Numbered from the stretch's first letter, positions 32,428 through 41,186 are shown. The stretch is 44,175 bases of DNA from Chloroflexota bacterium (GCA_005880175.1 VBJR01000219.1:7717-51891), one strand, 5' to 3'. Notes: a model not told the origin generated them from the letters alone. Made by a program: numbers and translations.

Positions 32428-34250
32428 TGTCCGGGGCTCCCCGGCGACCGCTTCCACGGACCGAACGCGTTCTTGATCGAGCCCATCGCCTGGCGGAGCT
32501 CGGGGTGGTGGCGAAGGACGATCGTGCCCATGTTGTTGAACTCGACCCACTCGATCCCGACCTGCGTGTAGATCTTCGGCGAGAAGTCGGTCGACAGGAA
32601 GCGGTCGCTGCTCAGCCGGCGCGGCGCGGTCAGGACGAAGAGGTGGAAGGCCGTGTTGCTGAAGGCGAAGCCCGGCGGTCGCGGCTCGGCGTACATGCCG
32701 ACCAGCAGGTCCACCCGCTCGATGTCGCCCTTGTAGATGCGCCGGATCTCTTCGGCCCAGACCGGGTTGTCGGTGAGCGACTCGAAGTCCTTCGCCGGGG
32801 CCAAGTGCAGGAGGCGCCGCATCTCGTTGTAGCGAGGGACGCCCAGCTCGCGGCAGCGCAGGAGGTCCACCGAGGCGAGGTCCATGATCTTCCCGTCCGG
32901 CCGCTCGAAGTTCTGCAGGTGCCGCGGGTAGTTGTGCAGCGTGACCAGCCCGGCGTTCATCGTGCCGAACGTGTAGATGATGTCCGTCATCCGCAGCTGC
33001 CTCAGGACGGGGATGGCCGCGGGGCCCGAGATCTCCTGCAGCGTCGCCTGCTGCAGGGGCTGGTCGCCGGCGACGGACCGGAACTCGTAGTCGTCCGGGA
33101 TCATCTGGTGCATCCGGTAGATCGCGACGAACTCCTCGGTGATCGCGAAGGGGACGCCGTAGTGCTCCGTGGCCGCGCCGAAGGAGCCGCTGATCACCCT
33201 GCTGCCGCTGATGCGCCCGAAGTGGTTGTGGATCCACTTGCCGGCCGCGCCCCAGAAGTCGGCGTGCAGCGCGGCCCGCGTGGTGGGGTGGTTGATGACC
33301 TTCGGCGACCAGTCCACCGTGTGGATCTTGTTGATGAGGGCGGCGTTGATCAGCCGGGCCCGGGTGAACACCCGCTCGTCCGACCACGACGGGTACTCGG
33401 CGCGCAGCTTGTCGCAGATCGCGTTGTGCTCGCGGGCGAACAGCACCTGCATCATCCCCAGGCCGAGCCAGAAGCCAGGGACCAGCGTCGGGTTGTGGTC
33501 GGGGTCGGTCGGGAACGGCAGCAGGCCGTCGGCGTCGATGCGCAGCTTGCCGTCCTCGCCGGTGCGCAGGAACGCCTGCTCCTCCTTCGTGGTCCCGTAG
33601 ACCTGCTTGCCGTCCCACCAGTGCGCGTGCACGTTGACGTACGTCGGCGGCAGGTCGTCGCGGCCCTCCGGCCGCGTCGGGTCGGGCGGCGTGCGCATGA
33701 TCAGCATCGGGCGCTGCGGCCACGGGTCGTCGTCCTCGAGCTCGACCTCGAACGGGTGGTCCTTGGGGCTCGTGCCGTGACTGAACCCGCCGCGGATCAT
33801 GAACTGCAGCCACGCCGCCGTCAGGGCGTTCGCGGACGTCGCGGGCTGGAACGCGTGCTTGGTCATCAGCGCGCGGCTGACCTCGCGCGGGTTCGGGTCC
33901 ATCAGGGTCGTCGCGGACTCGTACTTGCGGTCGATGGGGACGTTGCGGCCGAACCGCGAGCCGGCCATCCCCATCGACGGCAGCGTCAGGTCGTTGTACG
34001 TGCCGTCGATCGTGCGGGTGTCGAGATCGGCGGGGTCGGACGGCCCGACAGGCGGCCGGTTGACCGCGGGCAGCTGCTCCGGGTCGTACAGGTTGCGTTC
34101 GCGCAGGACGACGCGTACGCCGAAGATCACGAGGAGGCCGAGCGGCGGGGGCAGGCGCTCCCAGCCGAGCCTGCGGTCGATCGCCATCATGGCGCTGCCC
34201 AGCGCGCGCCCGATCGCGGAGCTGCGTCGCTTCGGCACGCTCGTGCTCAA
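32424..34250 (-). CDS. Alpha-dioxygenase-like heme peroxidase, paralogue A (distal His replaced)
   Basis: 608 residues of the animal-peroxidase/alpha-dioxygenase family. The catalytic Tyr378 and proximal His381 (EEFVAIYRMH) are present. At the distal-His position, where the family has FMIHDW, it reads FMIRGGFSHG (Arg153). The carboxylate-binding pair is His310 and Ser315 (KIHTVDWS) instead of His/Thr. LFAREHNAICDKL and RRLSSDRFLSTDF match the family. Start is TTG 34250 with GGAGG 9-10 nt upstream. It may have lost peroxidase priming or act on another substrate; heme binding should remain possible. Confidence 0.88.
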   Translation of the reverse strand: MSTSVPKRRSSAIGRALGSAMMAIDRRLGWERLPPPLGLLVIFGVRVVLRERNLYDPEQLPAVNRPPVGPSDPADLDTRTIDGTYNDLTLPSMGMAGSRFGRNVPIDRKYESATTLMDPNPREVSRALMTKHAFQPATSANALTAAWLQFMIRGGFSHGTSPKDHPFEVELEDDDPWPQRPMLIMRTPPDPTRPEGRDDLPPTYVNVHAHWWDGKQVYGTTKEEQAFLRTGEDGKLRIDADGLLPFPTDPDHNPTLVPGFWLGLGMMQVLFAREHNAICDKLRAEYPSWSDERVFTRARLINAALINKIHTVDWSPKVINHPTTRAALHADFWGAAGKWIHNHFGRISGSRVISGSFGAATEHYGVPFAITEEFVAIYRMHQMIPDDYEFRSVAGDQPLQQATLQEISGPAAIPVLRQLRMTDIIYTFGTMNAGLVTLHNYPRHLQNFERPDGKIMDLASVDLLRCRELGVPRYNEMRRLLHLAPAKDFESLTDNPVWAEEIRRIYKGDIERVDLLVGMYAEPRPPGFAFSNTAFHLFVLTAPRRLSSDRFLSTDFSPKIYTQVGIEWVEFNNMGTIVLRHHPELRQAMGSIKNAFGPWKRSPGSPGQ

Positions 34251-34297
34251 TACGGTCCTCCCTCCGGTTGTCGTGCGGGACGAGGGTTCAGGCGATG

Positions 34298-35686
34298 TCA
34301 CGCCGGTCCGGCGTGCCAGTCGCGGTCGTGCGCTCGGTGCGCCTCGGTCAGCCCGTCGCGGAAGAACTCGTCGTAGTACTCCTCTTCGACGTGGTGCGCC
34401 TGGAGCCACACGCCCGGGACGTGGAGCGCCTCGCAGTGCGCCGGGAACCGCCCATGGGTCTCGTAGATGTACGTGCAGACGTCTCGGGTGCACGCGATGA
34501 CGTCGTCGGCGTAGGAGCTGGCCTCCTCGAGGTACTTCGCGCCGAACTCCCCCTTGTAGATGCGCGCGAACAGGGCCTCGTCGCGGTAGATGCCGTTCGG
34601 CCCGAACTTGTCGGCGATGACCACGTCCACCGCCTCGTTCATGTCCCTGTAGTAGGGCGGGCACATCGCCTTGATCAGGTACTCGCCGTCGTGCCGGAGC
34701 CCGACGGCGTTCGCCCGCAGCGTCGCGAACATCGGCAGCGGCACCTGCCAGCGCCAGATGTCGCCCAGCCGCCACTTCGGCGTGGCGAACTCGAAGTCGA
34801 GCATCGGGCCGTACTGGCCGCGGAACTTGGGGTCGCCGAGCAGGACCGGAGGCGACATCGACCCGTGGACCCACGCGCCGAGGCCCATGGCGTCGGCCGC
34901 GAGCACGAGATTCTGCAGGATGAGATCGGCCTCGATCTGCGTGCGCATCGCCCAGATGATCCCGAGCGGCAGCTTGAGGTCCTTGTTGAGGAACCCGTTC
35001 CTGACCCAGCGCTTGACGCCGGCCATCCGGTAGAAGTTGCGGTCGTCCACGATCGTCGGCCGCGCCCCCTCGGGCTGGGTCAGGATGTACATCATCCCGT
35101 TGATGTACTGGCGGGACAGGTCCACGACCGGGAACAGGATCGTCGTCCCGGGCAGGTTCGACAGGAACCGGTTGGAGTCGAGGTAGGCCGGGAAGTCGCG
35201 GTTGCCGTCGGGCACGTCGATCCGGTGGTCGAGGATCCGCACCTTGGACTGGTTGGCCCGGGCGATCAGCACGTCCGGGTCGAACGGCGACTGCCCGGCG
35301 TCCGGCGGCGGCAGCTTGCGCAGGTAGTACGTCCCGCTGTCGTTGATCAGCAGGAAGTGCGTCCCCTGGGCGTTGTCCGGGCTGCCGGCGGTCCGCCCGG
35401 CCATGTTCAGGTTGGGCTTGGCCATGATCGGCTTGCCGTCGCGCGGGTCGGCGAACGGGCGGTCCGGCATCGTCAGTCCGGTGCAGCCGGTGAGCGAGAT
35501 CAGGATCGCCTCCTCCAGCTCGGACAGCGGCGCGCGCTGGTGGGGCGACGTGTAGCTCATCGTGCCGGCCGTGATCGAGGTGCCGCGGCTGACCCGGTGG
35601 GTGCGGCGCCGCCAGATCGACTCCAGCAGCGGGCGGGTCGACAGCGCCGCCAGGCCCGCGTGCTCGTGCGTGGCCCGCGAGCTCAT
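34298..35686 (-). CDS. Nitroreductase-like protein, paralogue 1
   Basis: 462 residues of a family I cannot name with certainty. N-terminal WRRRTHRVSRG (25-35) and LSELEEAILISLTGCTG resemble the RRS and helix motifs of nitroreductase/SagB-type FMN enzymes. SPDNAQGTHFLLINDSGTYYL and LQNLVLAADAMGLGAWVHG (257-275) fit the second half of that fold. No known metal or heme motif is seen. It starts 4 bp after the alpha-dioxygenase B gene and ends 47 bp before A, with a second copy downstream. FMN-dependent reduction of a dioxygenase product is a hypothesis. Confidence 0.65.
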   Translation of the reverse strand: MSSRATHEHAGLAALSTRPLLESIWRRRTHRVSRGTSITAGTMSYTSPHQRAPLSELEEAILISLTGCTGLTMPDRPFADPRDGKPIMAKPNLNMAGRTAGSPDNAQGTHFLLINDSGTYYLRKLPPPDAGQSPFDPDVLIARANQSKVRILDHRIDVPDGNRDFPAYLDSNRFLSNLPGTTILFPVVDLSRQYINGMMYILTQPEGARPTIVDDRNFYRMAGVKRWVRNGFLNKDLKLPLGIIWAMRTQIEADLILQNLVLAADAMGLGAWVHGSMSPPVLLGDPKFRGQYGPMLDFEFATPKWRLGDIWRWQVPLPMFATLRANAVGLRHDGEYLIKAMCPPYYRDMNEAVDVVIADKFGPNGIYRDEALFARIYKGEFGAKYLEEASSYADDVIACTRDVCTYIYETHGRFPAHCEALHVPGVWLQAHHVEEEYYDEFFRDGLTEAHRAHDRDWHAGPA

Positions 35687-35690
35687 CGGC

Positions 35691-37502
35691 TCACACCGCG
35701 TCCCAGGGCGCGAACGGGTTGCGGCCCGCCTGGAGCGACGGCCGCAGGTCGGGGAAGTGGCGCAGGAGCACCGAGGCGAACCCGTTCTCCTCGATCCAGC
35801 GCAGGCCCTCGGGCGTGTAGACCTCGGACTTGAAGTCGGTCGTGAAGAAGCGGTCGCTGTTCAGGCGGCGCGACGCCATCAGGATGAAGATGCGGAACGC
35901 GGTGTCGCTGAACCCGAACCCGGGCGGCGGCGTCTCGGCGTAGAGACCGACCATCAGGTCCACCCGCTCCAGGTCGCCGCCGTACACGCTCTGGATCTGC
36001 TCGTTCCACTCGGGCTTGTCCGAGAGCTGGTCGAACCGCTTCAGCGGCGGCTTGTGCAGCAGACGGCGGAACTCGTTGTAGCGGGGCACGCCGCGCTCGC
36101 GCGAGCGCAGGATGTCGATGGCCGCCAGGTCGTTGAGCGAGCCGTCGTCCTCGTTCAGCCGCTGCATCGCGCGCGGGAAGTTGTGCAGCGTGATGGCGCC
36201 CGGGTTCGTCACGCCGAACGCGTACAGGGCGTCCGCCATGCCGACCTGCTCGAGCGCCGGCCGGACGCCCCGGAAGATGACCTGCGGCAGCTCGTACGTC
36301 ACGGGCTGGCGCTTGCCGCTCAGCGACGGGAACGGGAACTCGTCGCGGAGCAGCGGGTGCATCCGGTACACGGAGACGAACTCCTCGGTGATCGAGTACG
36401 GCACGCCGAAGTGATCTGGATCGGAGCCGACGATGCCGCCGAGCAGGTCGCCGCGTCCGATCCGGCCGACCGCCTCGTGCAGGCGCTGGCCCTCCAGGCC
36501 CCACCAGTTCGCGCGCAGGGCGACCCGGATCGTGGGGTGGGCCAGGATCGCGGGCGTCCACTCGACGGTGTGGATCTTGGCCATCAGCGCGGCGTTGACC
36601 AGGCGGGCCCGGTCGAACAGCTCCTGGTCCGACCAGTCCGGGTACTCCTCGCGCAGGCGGTCCGCGATCGCGTTGTGCTCCAGCGTGAACAGCGTGTGCA
36701 TCAGCTCCAGGCCGATCCACCAGTTGCCGCTGACGCCGGTCACGGGGACGCCCTGGGCGGGATCGAGCGGGAGCAGGCCGTCCTGCTGGATGTGCAGCCG
36801 GCCGCCCTCGCCGGCCCGCACCGTCTCCTGGGTCGGCTGGTCGCTGCCGTAGAGCTGGGAGGCGTCCCACCACGAGCTGGCGGTGTTCTGGAACGTCACC
36901 TGGCCGCCCTGGTCGTCCGGCCGGGTCGGGTCGCGGCGGGTGCGCAGGATGCGCATGGGCCGCTCCGGCCAGTCGTCCTCCTGGTCGACCTCGATGCGGT
37001 AGGGGTTGTCCTTCTCGTTCTTCCCGTGCGACAGCCAGTCGTGGATCATGAACTGGACCCAGGCCGCGGCATGCAGGTTGAGGGACGTGGCCGGGATGAA
37101 CTCGTGCCGGGTCAGCAGCTCGCGGCTGACGAGCCGCGGGCTGGGCTCCAGCAGCCGGTCGTCGGGCTCGGGGCGGGTGCGGTCCAGCGGCACGTTGCGG
37201 CCGAACCGGGTGTTGGCGCTGCCCATGGCCGGGAACGAGAGGTCGTTCCAGGTGCCGTCGGACGAGCGCGCGGTCGCCCGCCGCTCGCTGTCGGGCGGCG
37301 TCTCCCGCTCGCCGGTCGACGGCAGGTGCTCGGTGTCCTCGAGGTTGTGCTGGCGCAGCCGGATGCGGAGGCCGTCCAGCACGAACGCGCCCGGGTACGC
37401 CGGGAGGCGCCACCAGCCGATGGTCCGGTCCACCAGCGCGGCCCAGCTCGCGACGAGCCGGTCCGCCAGTGAGAGTCGGTAGGGCCGAAGCTCCGGGCTC
37501 AT
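35691..37502 (-). CDS. Alpha-dioxygenase-like heme peroxidase, paralogue B (canonical active site)
   Basis: 603 residues. All key alpha-dioxygenase residues are present with correct spacing: distal His154 (FMIHDWLSH), His311 and Thr316 (KIHTVEWT) expected to hold the substrate carboxylate, catalytic Tyr379 and proximal His382 (EEFVSVYRMH). Plant alpha-dioxygenases insert O2 at C2 of fatty acids to give 2-hydroperoxides. No signal peptide. ATG 37502 gives MSPELRPYRL; longer readings lack support. First gene of the seven-gene operon. Linoleate-diol-synthase-like or other peroxidase chemistry is the alternative. Confidence 0.9.
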   Translation of the reverse strand: MSPELRPYRLSLADRLVASWAALVDRTIGWWRLPAYPGAFVLDGLRIRLRQHNLEDTEHLPSTGERETPPDSERRATARSSDGTWNDLSFPAMGSANTRFGRNVPLDRTRPEPDDRLLEPSPRLVSRELLTRHEFIPATSLNLHAAAWVQFMIHDWLSHGKNEKDNPYRIEVDQEDDWPERPMRILRTRRDPTRPDDQGGQVTFQNTASSWWDASQLYGSDQPTQETVRAGEGGRLHIQQDGLLPLDPAQGVPVTGVSGNWWIGLELMHTLFTLEHNAIADRLREEYPDWSDQELFDRARLVNAALMAKIHTVEWTPAILAHPTIRVALRANWWGLEGQRLHEAVGRIGRGDLLGGIVGSDPDHFGVPYSITEEFVSVYRMHPLLRDEFPFPSLSGKRQPVTYELPQVIFRGVRPALEQVGMADALYAFGVTNPGAITLHNFPRAMQRLNEDDGSLNDLAAIDILRSRERGVPRYNEFRRLLHKPPLKRFDQLSDKPEWNEQIQSVYGGDLERVDLMVGLYAETPPPGFGFSDTAFRIFILMASRRLNSDRFFTTDFKSEVYTPEGLRWIEENGFASVLLRHFPDLRPSLQAGRNPFAPWDAV

Positions 37503-37598
37503 CGTCCGGACTGCCCCCGTTCGGTGATGATGCGGTGCCGCTCCCCTTCTACCCCGGCCATCGGCCCGAATCGTGACAGACCGTACGGCGGCCGGCAA

Positions 37599-37634
37599 GT
37601 GACACACAGTTACCTGGCGTGGGACAGGTGTCAC
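37599..37634. promoter_or_regulatory. GTGACAC/GTGTCAC inverted repeat upstream of the oxylipin-type operon
   Basis: Perfect 7-bp arms (37599-37605 and 37628-37634) separated by 22 nt, plus a third GTGACA copy at 37573-37578. They lie in the 154-bp gap before the first operon gene. This fits a dimeric regulator site, but no regulator gene is adjacent and no convincing -10/-35 pair was found. Confidence 0.4.
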
Positions 37635-37656
37635 ACGCCGGCGCGGCCAGCCGGGC

Positions 37657-39210
37657 TCAGCGCGCGGTCGCGTACGAGAAGATGATCTGGTCGATCAGGC
37701 GCTCGACGGGCGCCAGGTCGTCCGTGAAGACCTGGCCGTGGTACGTCGAGACACGCAGGTTGCCGTCGCCCGGGCCCACGGCGGTCGCCGCCACGTGGTC
37801 CACCAGCGGCTCGTGCGCCAGGGTCAGGTTGTGCAGCACGTCGTCGATCGTGGTCGGCTGGCTCGTGCCGAAGATCATCGTGTTGCTGAAGCTGGGGACG
37901 TCCACCAGGAAGATGCTCGGGTACACGGCCGCCATCGTGCTGGCGAGCGCCGCGACCAGCCGGTAGTCGGTCGCCGTCCGCCCGGCGTTCACCACCACCG
38001 TCCCGCCCGGCGTCAGGTGGTCGGCCGCCAGCTGGAAGAACTCCTTCGTGGTCAGGTGGAACGGGATGTACGGCTGCCGGTACGCGTCCATGGCGATGAG
38101 GTCGTAGCGGCCGCCCTGCGTGGCGAGCCAGTAGCGCGCGTCCTGGACCACGGTGTGGACGTTCGGCTCGTCCAGGTGGAAGTACCGGTGGGCGACGTCC
38201 ACGATGTCCGGGTCGATCTCGACCCCGGTGATGTCGACCGAGGTCCCGAACGCGGCCGTCATCTGCCTGGCCGACGTGCCGCCGGCCAGGCCCAGGATGG
38301 CGACCTGTTTGGGCCGCGGCTCCTGCGTCTGGGCCGGCCGGAAGTAGTCGCCGAGCATGAAGTAGTCCCAGGGGCCGCCGGTCACCAGCGACGTGGGGTC
38401 GTAGATGGAGTGGATCGCCTGGCCCTCGTTGAGGATCAGCTCGGTCTTGCTGCCGTCCTGGACGACCTGGATGTAGTGGTAGGCGGAGTCCTTCTCGTAC
38501 AGCAGCGTCCCCACCTCGGGCGGCTTGATGCCGTGGGGCAGGAGGTACGCGCCCACCAGCACGAGGATCAGGAAGGCGGCGAAGACCCAGCGCCGGGGCC
38601 AGAGCTCCGTGAGGGTCCTGGGCCACAGGCCGGCGACCGAGATGGCGAGCAGGCCGACGCTGAACATGATCATCGTCGGTCGCGTGCCGAACGTGGGGAT
38701 CAGCCAGAAGACGGGCAGGAACGTGCCCAGGATGCTGCCGGCGGTGCTGAGCGCGTAGACGGCGCCGGCGGTGTTGCCGCCGCTCTTCACGTCGGTCAGG
38801 AGGAGGCGGATCGCGAACGGCGACACGCAGCCGAGCAGGATCACGGGCACGGCGAAGAGCAGGACGACGGCGAGCAGGGTGCCGAGCACCAGTCCGATCG
38901 AGAGCTGCGCGAAGCCCTGCTGGGATTGGAGCAGGATGGGGTACGCGACGAGGGGGATCAGGCCGATCCAGAGGCCGGCCCAGGCGGTGAGCTGGAACAG
39001 GAGGTCGGGGCTCGGATGGCGGTCGGCGAGGCGACCGCCGAGGACGTAGCCGATGCTCAGGTAGATCAGCACGAGGCCGATCAGGACGCCCCAGACGTAG
39101 AGGCTGGTCCCGAAGTACGGCGCGAGCAGGCGCGACGCGCCGAACTCGACGCCGAGCGACGCCAGGCCCGACATGAACACGAGTGGCAGGAGCAGGCGGC
39201 GAGCGTTCAC
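37657..39210 (-). CDS. Membrane-fused spermidine-synthase-like protein
   Basis: 517 residues: about seven TM helices in the first half (PLVFMSGLASLGVEFGASRL, and GCVSPFAIRLL with LSTAGSILGTFLPVFWLI). The SAM-binding synthase domain follows (ILGLAGGTSARQM, GVEIDPDIVDVAHRYF, VVQDARYWL). The usual aminopropyltransferase gate motif is replaced by MDAYRQPYIPFHLTTKEFF, so it may not make polyamines. Common in actinobacteria and chloroflexi; function unclear. GTG start. Same strand as, and 154 bp upstream of, the oxylipin-type operon. Confidence 0.85.
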   Translation of the reverse strand: MNARRLLLPLVFMSGLASLGVEFGASRLLAPYFGTSLYVWGVLIGLVLIYLSIGYVLGGRLADRHPSPDLLFQLTAWAGLWIGLIPLVAYPILLQSQQGFAQLSIGLVLGTLLAVVLLFAVPVILLGCVSPFAIRLLLTDVKSGGNTAGAVYALSTAGSILGTFLPVFWLIPTFGTRPTMIMFSVGLLAISVAGLWPRTLTELWPRRWVFAAFLILVLVGAYLLPHGIKPPEVGTLLYEKDSAYHYIQVVQDGSKTELILNEGQAIHSIYDPTSLVTGGPWDYFMLGDYFRPAQTQEPRPKQVAILGLAGGTSARQMTAAFGTSVDITGVEIDPDIVDVAHRYFHLDEPNVHTVVQDARYWLATQGGRYDLIAMDAYRQPYIPFHLTTKEFFQLAADHLTPGGTVVVNAGRTATDYRLVAALASTMAAVYPSIFLVDVPSFSNTMIFGTSQPTTIDDVLHNLTLAHEPLVDHVAATAVGPGDGNLRVSTYHGQVFTDDLAPVERLIDQIIFSYATAR

Positions 39211-39261
39211 TTCCGGGGAAGCTTACGCCCGCCGGATGAGCGGCCTGCCGGAGGCCGGGCC

Positions 39262-39738
39262 CTACGCCCGGGCCGCGATCTCGCTCAGCGCGTCGAGCGC
39301 CTCGTGCACGTGGCGCTGGACGCCCGTCTGCGACGAGAACACGTGCCGCACCACCCCTTCCCCGTCGATCACGTACGTGACCCGGCCCGGGAGGATGCCG
39401 AACGTGGCCTTCACGCCGTACTCCTTGCGCACCCTGCCGCCGTCGTCGGCCAGCAGGATGAACGGGAGCCGGTGCTTCGAGGCGAAGCTCTCGTGCGACG
39501 TCACCGAGTCCGAGCTGACGCCCACCACCTCGGCGCCGGCCTCCTTGAACGCCTCGTAGCTGTCGCGGAACGTGCACGCCTCCGTGGTGCAGCCGGGCGT
39601 CTCGTCCTTCGGATAGAAGTACAGCACCACCGGGCCTCGCTTCCAGACGTCGCTCAGCCGCACCTGCTCACCCGACTGCGCCGGCAGCGTGAAGTCGGGC
39701 GCCGGGTCCCCCACCTCGACCGATCGCTTCGTTGCCAC
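39262..39738 (-). CDS. bcp: Peroxiredoxin Q / BCP thiol peroxidase
   Basis: 158 residues, PrxQ type: PAPDFTLPAQSG, then peroxidatic Cys50 (PKDETPGCT) and resolving Cys55 (TEACTFRD) five residues on, GVSSDSVTSHESFA and FGILPGRVTYVID. Reduces H2O2 and organic (including fatty-acid) hydroperoxides with thioredoxin. GTG start, 51 bp upstream of the membrane protein gene on the same strand. Its place near the lipid-peroxide operon may reflect protection from its products; this is inference. Confidence 0.93.
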   Translation of the reverse strand: MATKRSVEVGDPAPDFTLPAQSGEQVRLSDVWKRGPVVLYFYPKDETPGCTTEACTFRDSYEAFKEAGAEVVGVSSDSVTSHESFASKHRLPFILLADDGGRVRKEYGVKATFGILPGRVTYVIDGEGVVRHVFSSQTGVQRHVHEALDALSEIAARA

Positions 39739-39768
39739 GGGACCCGGTAACCGTACGTACCGGGACAG

Positions 39769-40665
39769 CTATTCCTGGGCCAGGCCCTCGGCCCAGTGCC
39801 GGGTCCGCTCGTCCATCGGCAGCGGCAGGCGCACGCGCACCTCCGCGTACAGGTCGCCCGCCTGGCCGCCAGCCTTGGGGTCCGGCAGGCCCAGCCCGCG
39901 CAGGCGCAGCTGCGTGCCGTTCTGCGTCTCGGCCGGGACGTTCAGCTTGACCCGCCCGCCCTTCAGCGTGGGCACGTCCACCTCGCCGCCCAGCAGCGCG
40001 GTCGCCAGCGGCACGGCCACCGGCACGCGCAGGTCCTTGCCGTCGCGCTCGAACAGCGGGTCCTTCGCCACCTGGACGCGGACGCGCAGGCCGGGCACGC
40101 GCAGCACCATGCCGTCCTGCACCCCGGCCGGCACCTTGACCTCCAGCCTGCGCCCGTCGGGCATCTCGACCTGGCGGGCCGTGCCCCGGAAGCACTCGGC
40201 CAGCGTCACCTCGACGGCCGCCTCCGAGTCCACCGCCGGCCGGGCCCCCGGCTCGCGGTTGAAGATCGAGTTGAAGATGTCGCCGAACCCGGACCGCGCC
40301 GAGCCCGCGCCACGGAGGATGTCCTCGAACACGTCGGGATCGATGTTCTGATATTGGACCCGAGGTCCGCGAGCCGCGCCTGGCCGGGCGCCGAACGGCC
40401 ACTGGGCCGCGTCGGGGTCCACGCCCGCCGCGCTGGCGGCCTGCCAGTCGGCCCCGAAGCGGTCGTACATCTTGCGCTTCTCCGGGTCGGACAGGACGTC
40501 GTGCGCCTCGGACACCTCCTTGAAGCGGCGCTCGGCGTCCTTGTCGCCGGGGTTGACGTCCGGATGGAGCTTGCGGGCCAGCTTGCGGAACGCGCTCTGG
40601 ATGTCCTTCTCGCTCGCGGTCCGGGGAACCCCCAGCACCTCGTAGTAGTCCCTCGTCTGCGACAT
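39769..40665 (-). CDS. DnaJ/CbpA-like co-chaperone
   Basis: 298 residues: J-domain ([19 protein letters not shown], His34-Pro35-Asp36), Gly/Phe-poor linker, then the two beta domains ([19 protein letters not shown] and [18 protein letters not shown]). No zinc-finger, so CbpA class. Between VLRVPG and [11 protein letters not shown] the usual Gly-rich GDL segment of about 12-15 residues is absent in frame. ATG 40665 (MSQTRDYY) is preferred over ATG 40680. Stimulates DnaK ATPase. Divergent from the lapA-like gene. Confidence 0.85.
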   Translation of the reverse strand: MSQTRDYYEVLGVPRTASEKDIQSAFRKLARKLHPDVNPGDKDAERRFKEVSEAHDVLSDPEKRKMYDRFGADWQAASAAGVDPDAAQWPFGARPGAARGPRVQYQNIDPDVFEDILRGAGSARSGFGDIFNSIFNREPGARPAVDSEAAVEVTLAECFRGTARQVEMPDGRRLEVKVPAGVQDGMVLRVPGLRVRVQVAKDPLFERDGKDLRVPVAVPLATALLGGEVDVPTLKGGRVKLNVPAETQNGTQLRLRGLGLPDPKAGGQAGDLYAEVRVRLPLPMDERTRHWAEGLAQE

Positions 40666-40715
40666 TGCCGGACTGTTCATACCAACTTGGCGGCCCCCGT
40701 AACCGGCCGAGATGG

Positions 40716-40744
40716 TTGCGCCCGCGCCCGCCCCGCGCTAAACT
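40716..40744 (+). promoter_or_regulatory. Promoter TTGCGC-17-TAAACT
   Basis: -35 TTGCGC and -10 TAAACT are spaced 17 nt. The predicted start is within a few bases of the ATG at 40755, which lacks a ribosome binding site, so the transcript is probably leaderless. Confidence 0.5.
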
Positions 40745-40754
40745 ACGGTTCGCC

Positions 40755-41162
40755 ATGTATCTGATACTCCTGCTGGTACTTTTCGTCCTAACGGGCGTGT
40801 TCGCCGTGCAGAACGCAGGCACTCAGGATTTCAACCTGCTCGGGTACACCTGGAACCTGCCCATCTGGGCTCCGACAGCGATCGGTGTCGCCATCGTCTC
40901 GCTGCTGCTCATGCTCCACATGAGCCACGCGGGCCTCGGCTCCCGGTTCCGCGAGCTGGGCCACGGGCGCGAGATCGACGAGCACCGCGGCCACATCGAC
41001 GAGCTCCGCGCCGAGAACGCCCGGCTCCGGGAGGAGCTCGCCGCCACGCGCGGCGAGGTCAGGGGCGCGGCGTCGACGGGCGCGGCGCCGCGGCGGTCCT
41101 GGATGGACGGAGTCCGGTCGATGGGCGACCGTGTGCGCAACCGGACCACCACCGCGAGCTGA
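40755..41162 (+). CDS. LapA-like (DUF1049) membrane protein with coiled coil
   Basis: 135 residues: two TM helices (about 2-20 and 37-57), the FAVQNAGTQDFNLLGY loop typical of LapA/DUF1049, and a C-terminal coiled coil (about 80-105, DELRAENARLREELAATR). In Gram-negatives LapA works in LPS assembly; in Gram-positive lineages its role is unknown. ATG 40755 with a leaderless promoter. Confidence 0.8.
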   Translation: MYLILLLVLFVLTGVFAVQNAGTQDFNLLGYTWNLPIWAPTAIGVAIVSLLLMLHMSHAGLGSRFRELGHGREIDEHRGHIDELRAENARLREELAATRGEVRGAASTGAAPRRSWMDGVRSMGDRVRNRTTTAS

Positions 41163-41186
41163 CGCGAACCGATACCCGCTGCGCGG

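Noticed and set aside
32505..34376. Long plus-strand open frame opposite alpha-dioxygenase A
   Set aside because: Val/Arg/Asp-rich antisense product without any fold; the minus-strand heme peroxidase has family motifs throughout.
27760..37502. Recent transfer of the heme peroxidase genes from a plant or animal
   Set aside because: Bacterial members of the alpha-dioxygenase family are known, and GC content and codon use here look like the neighbours.
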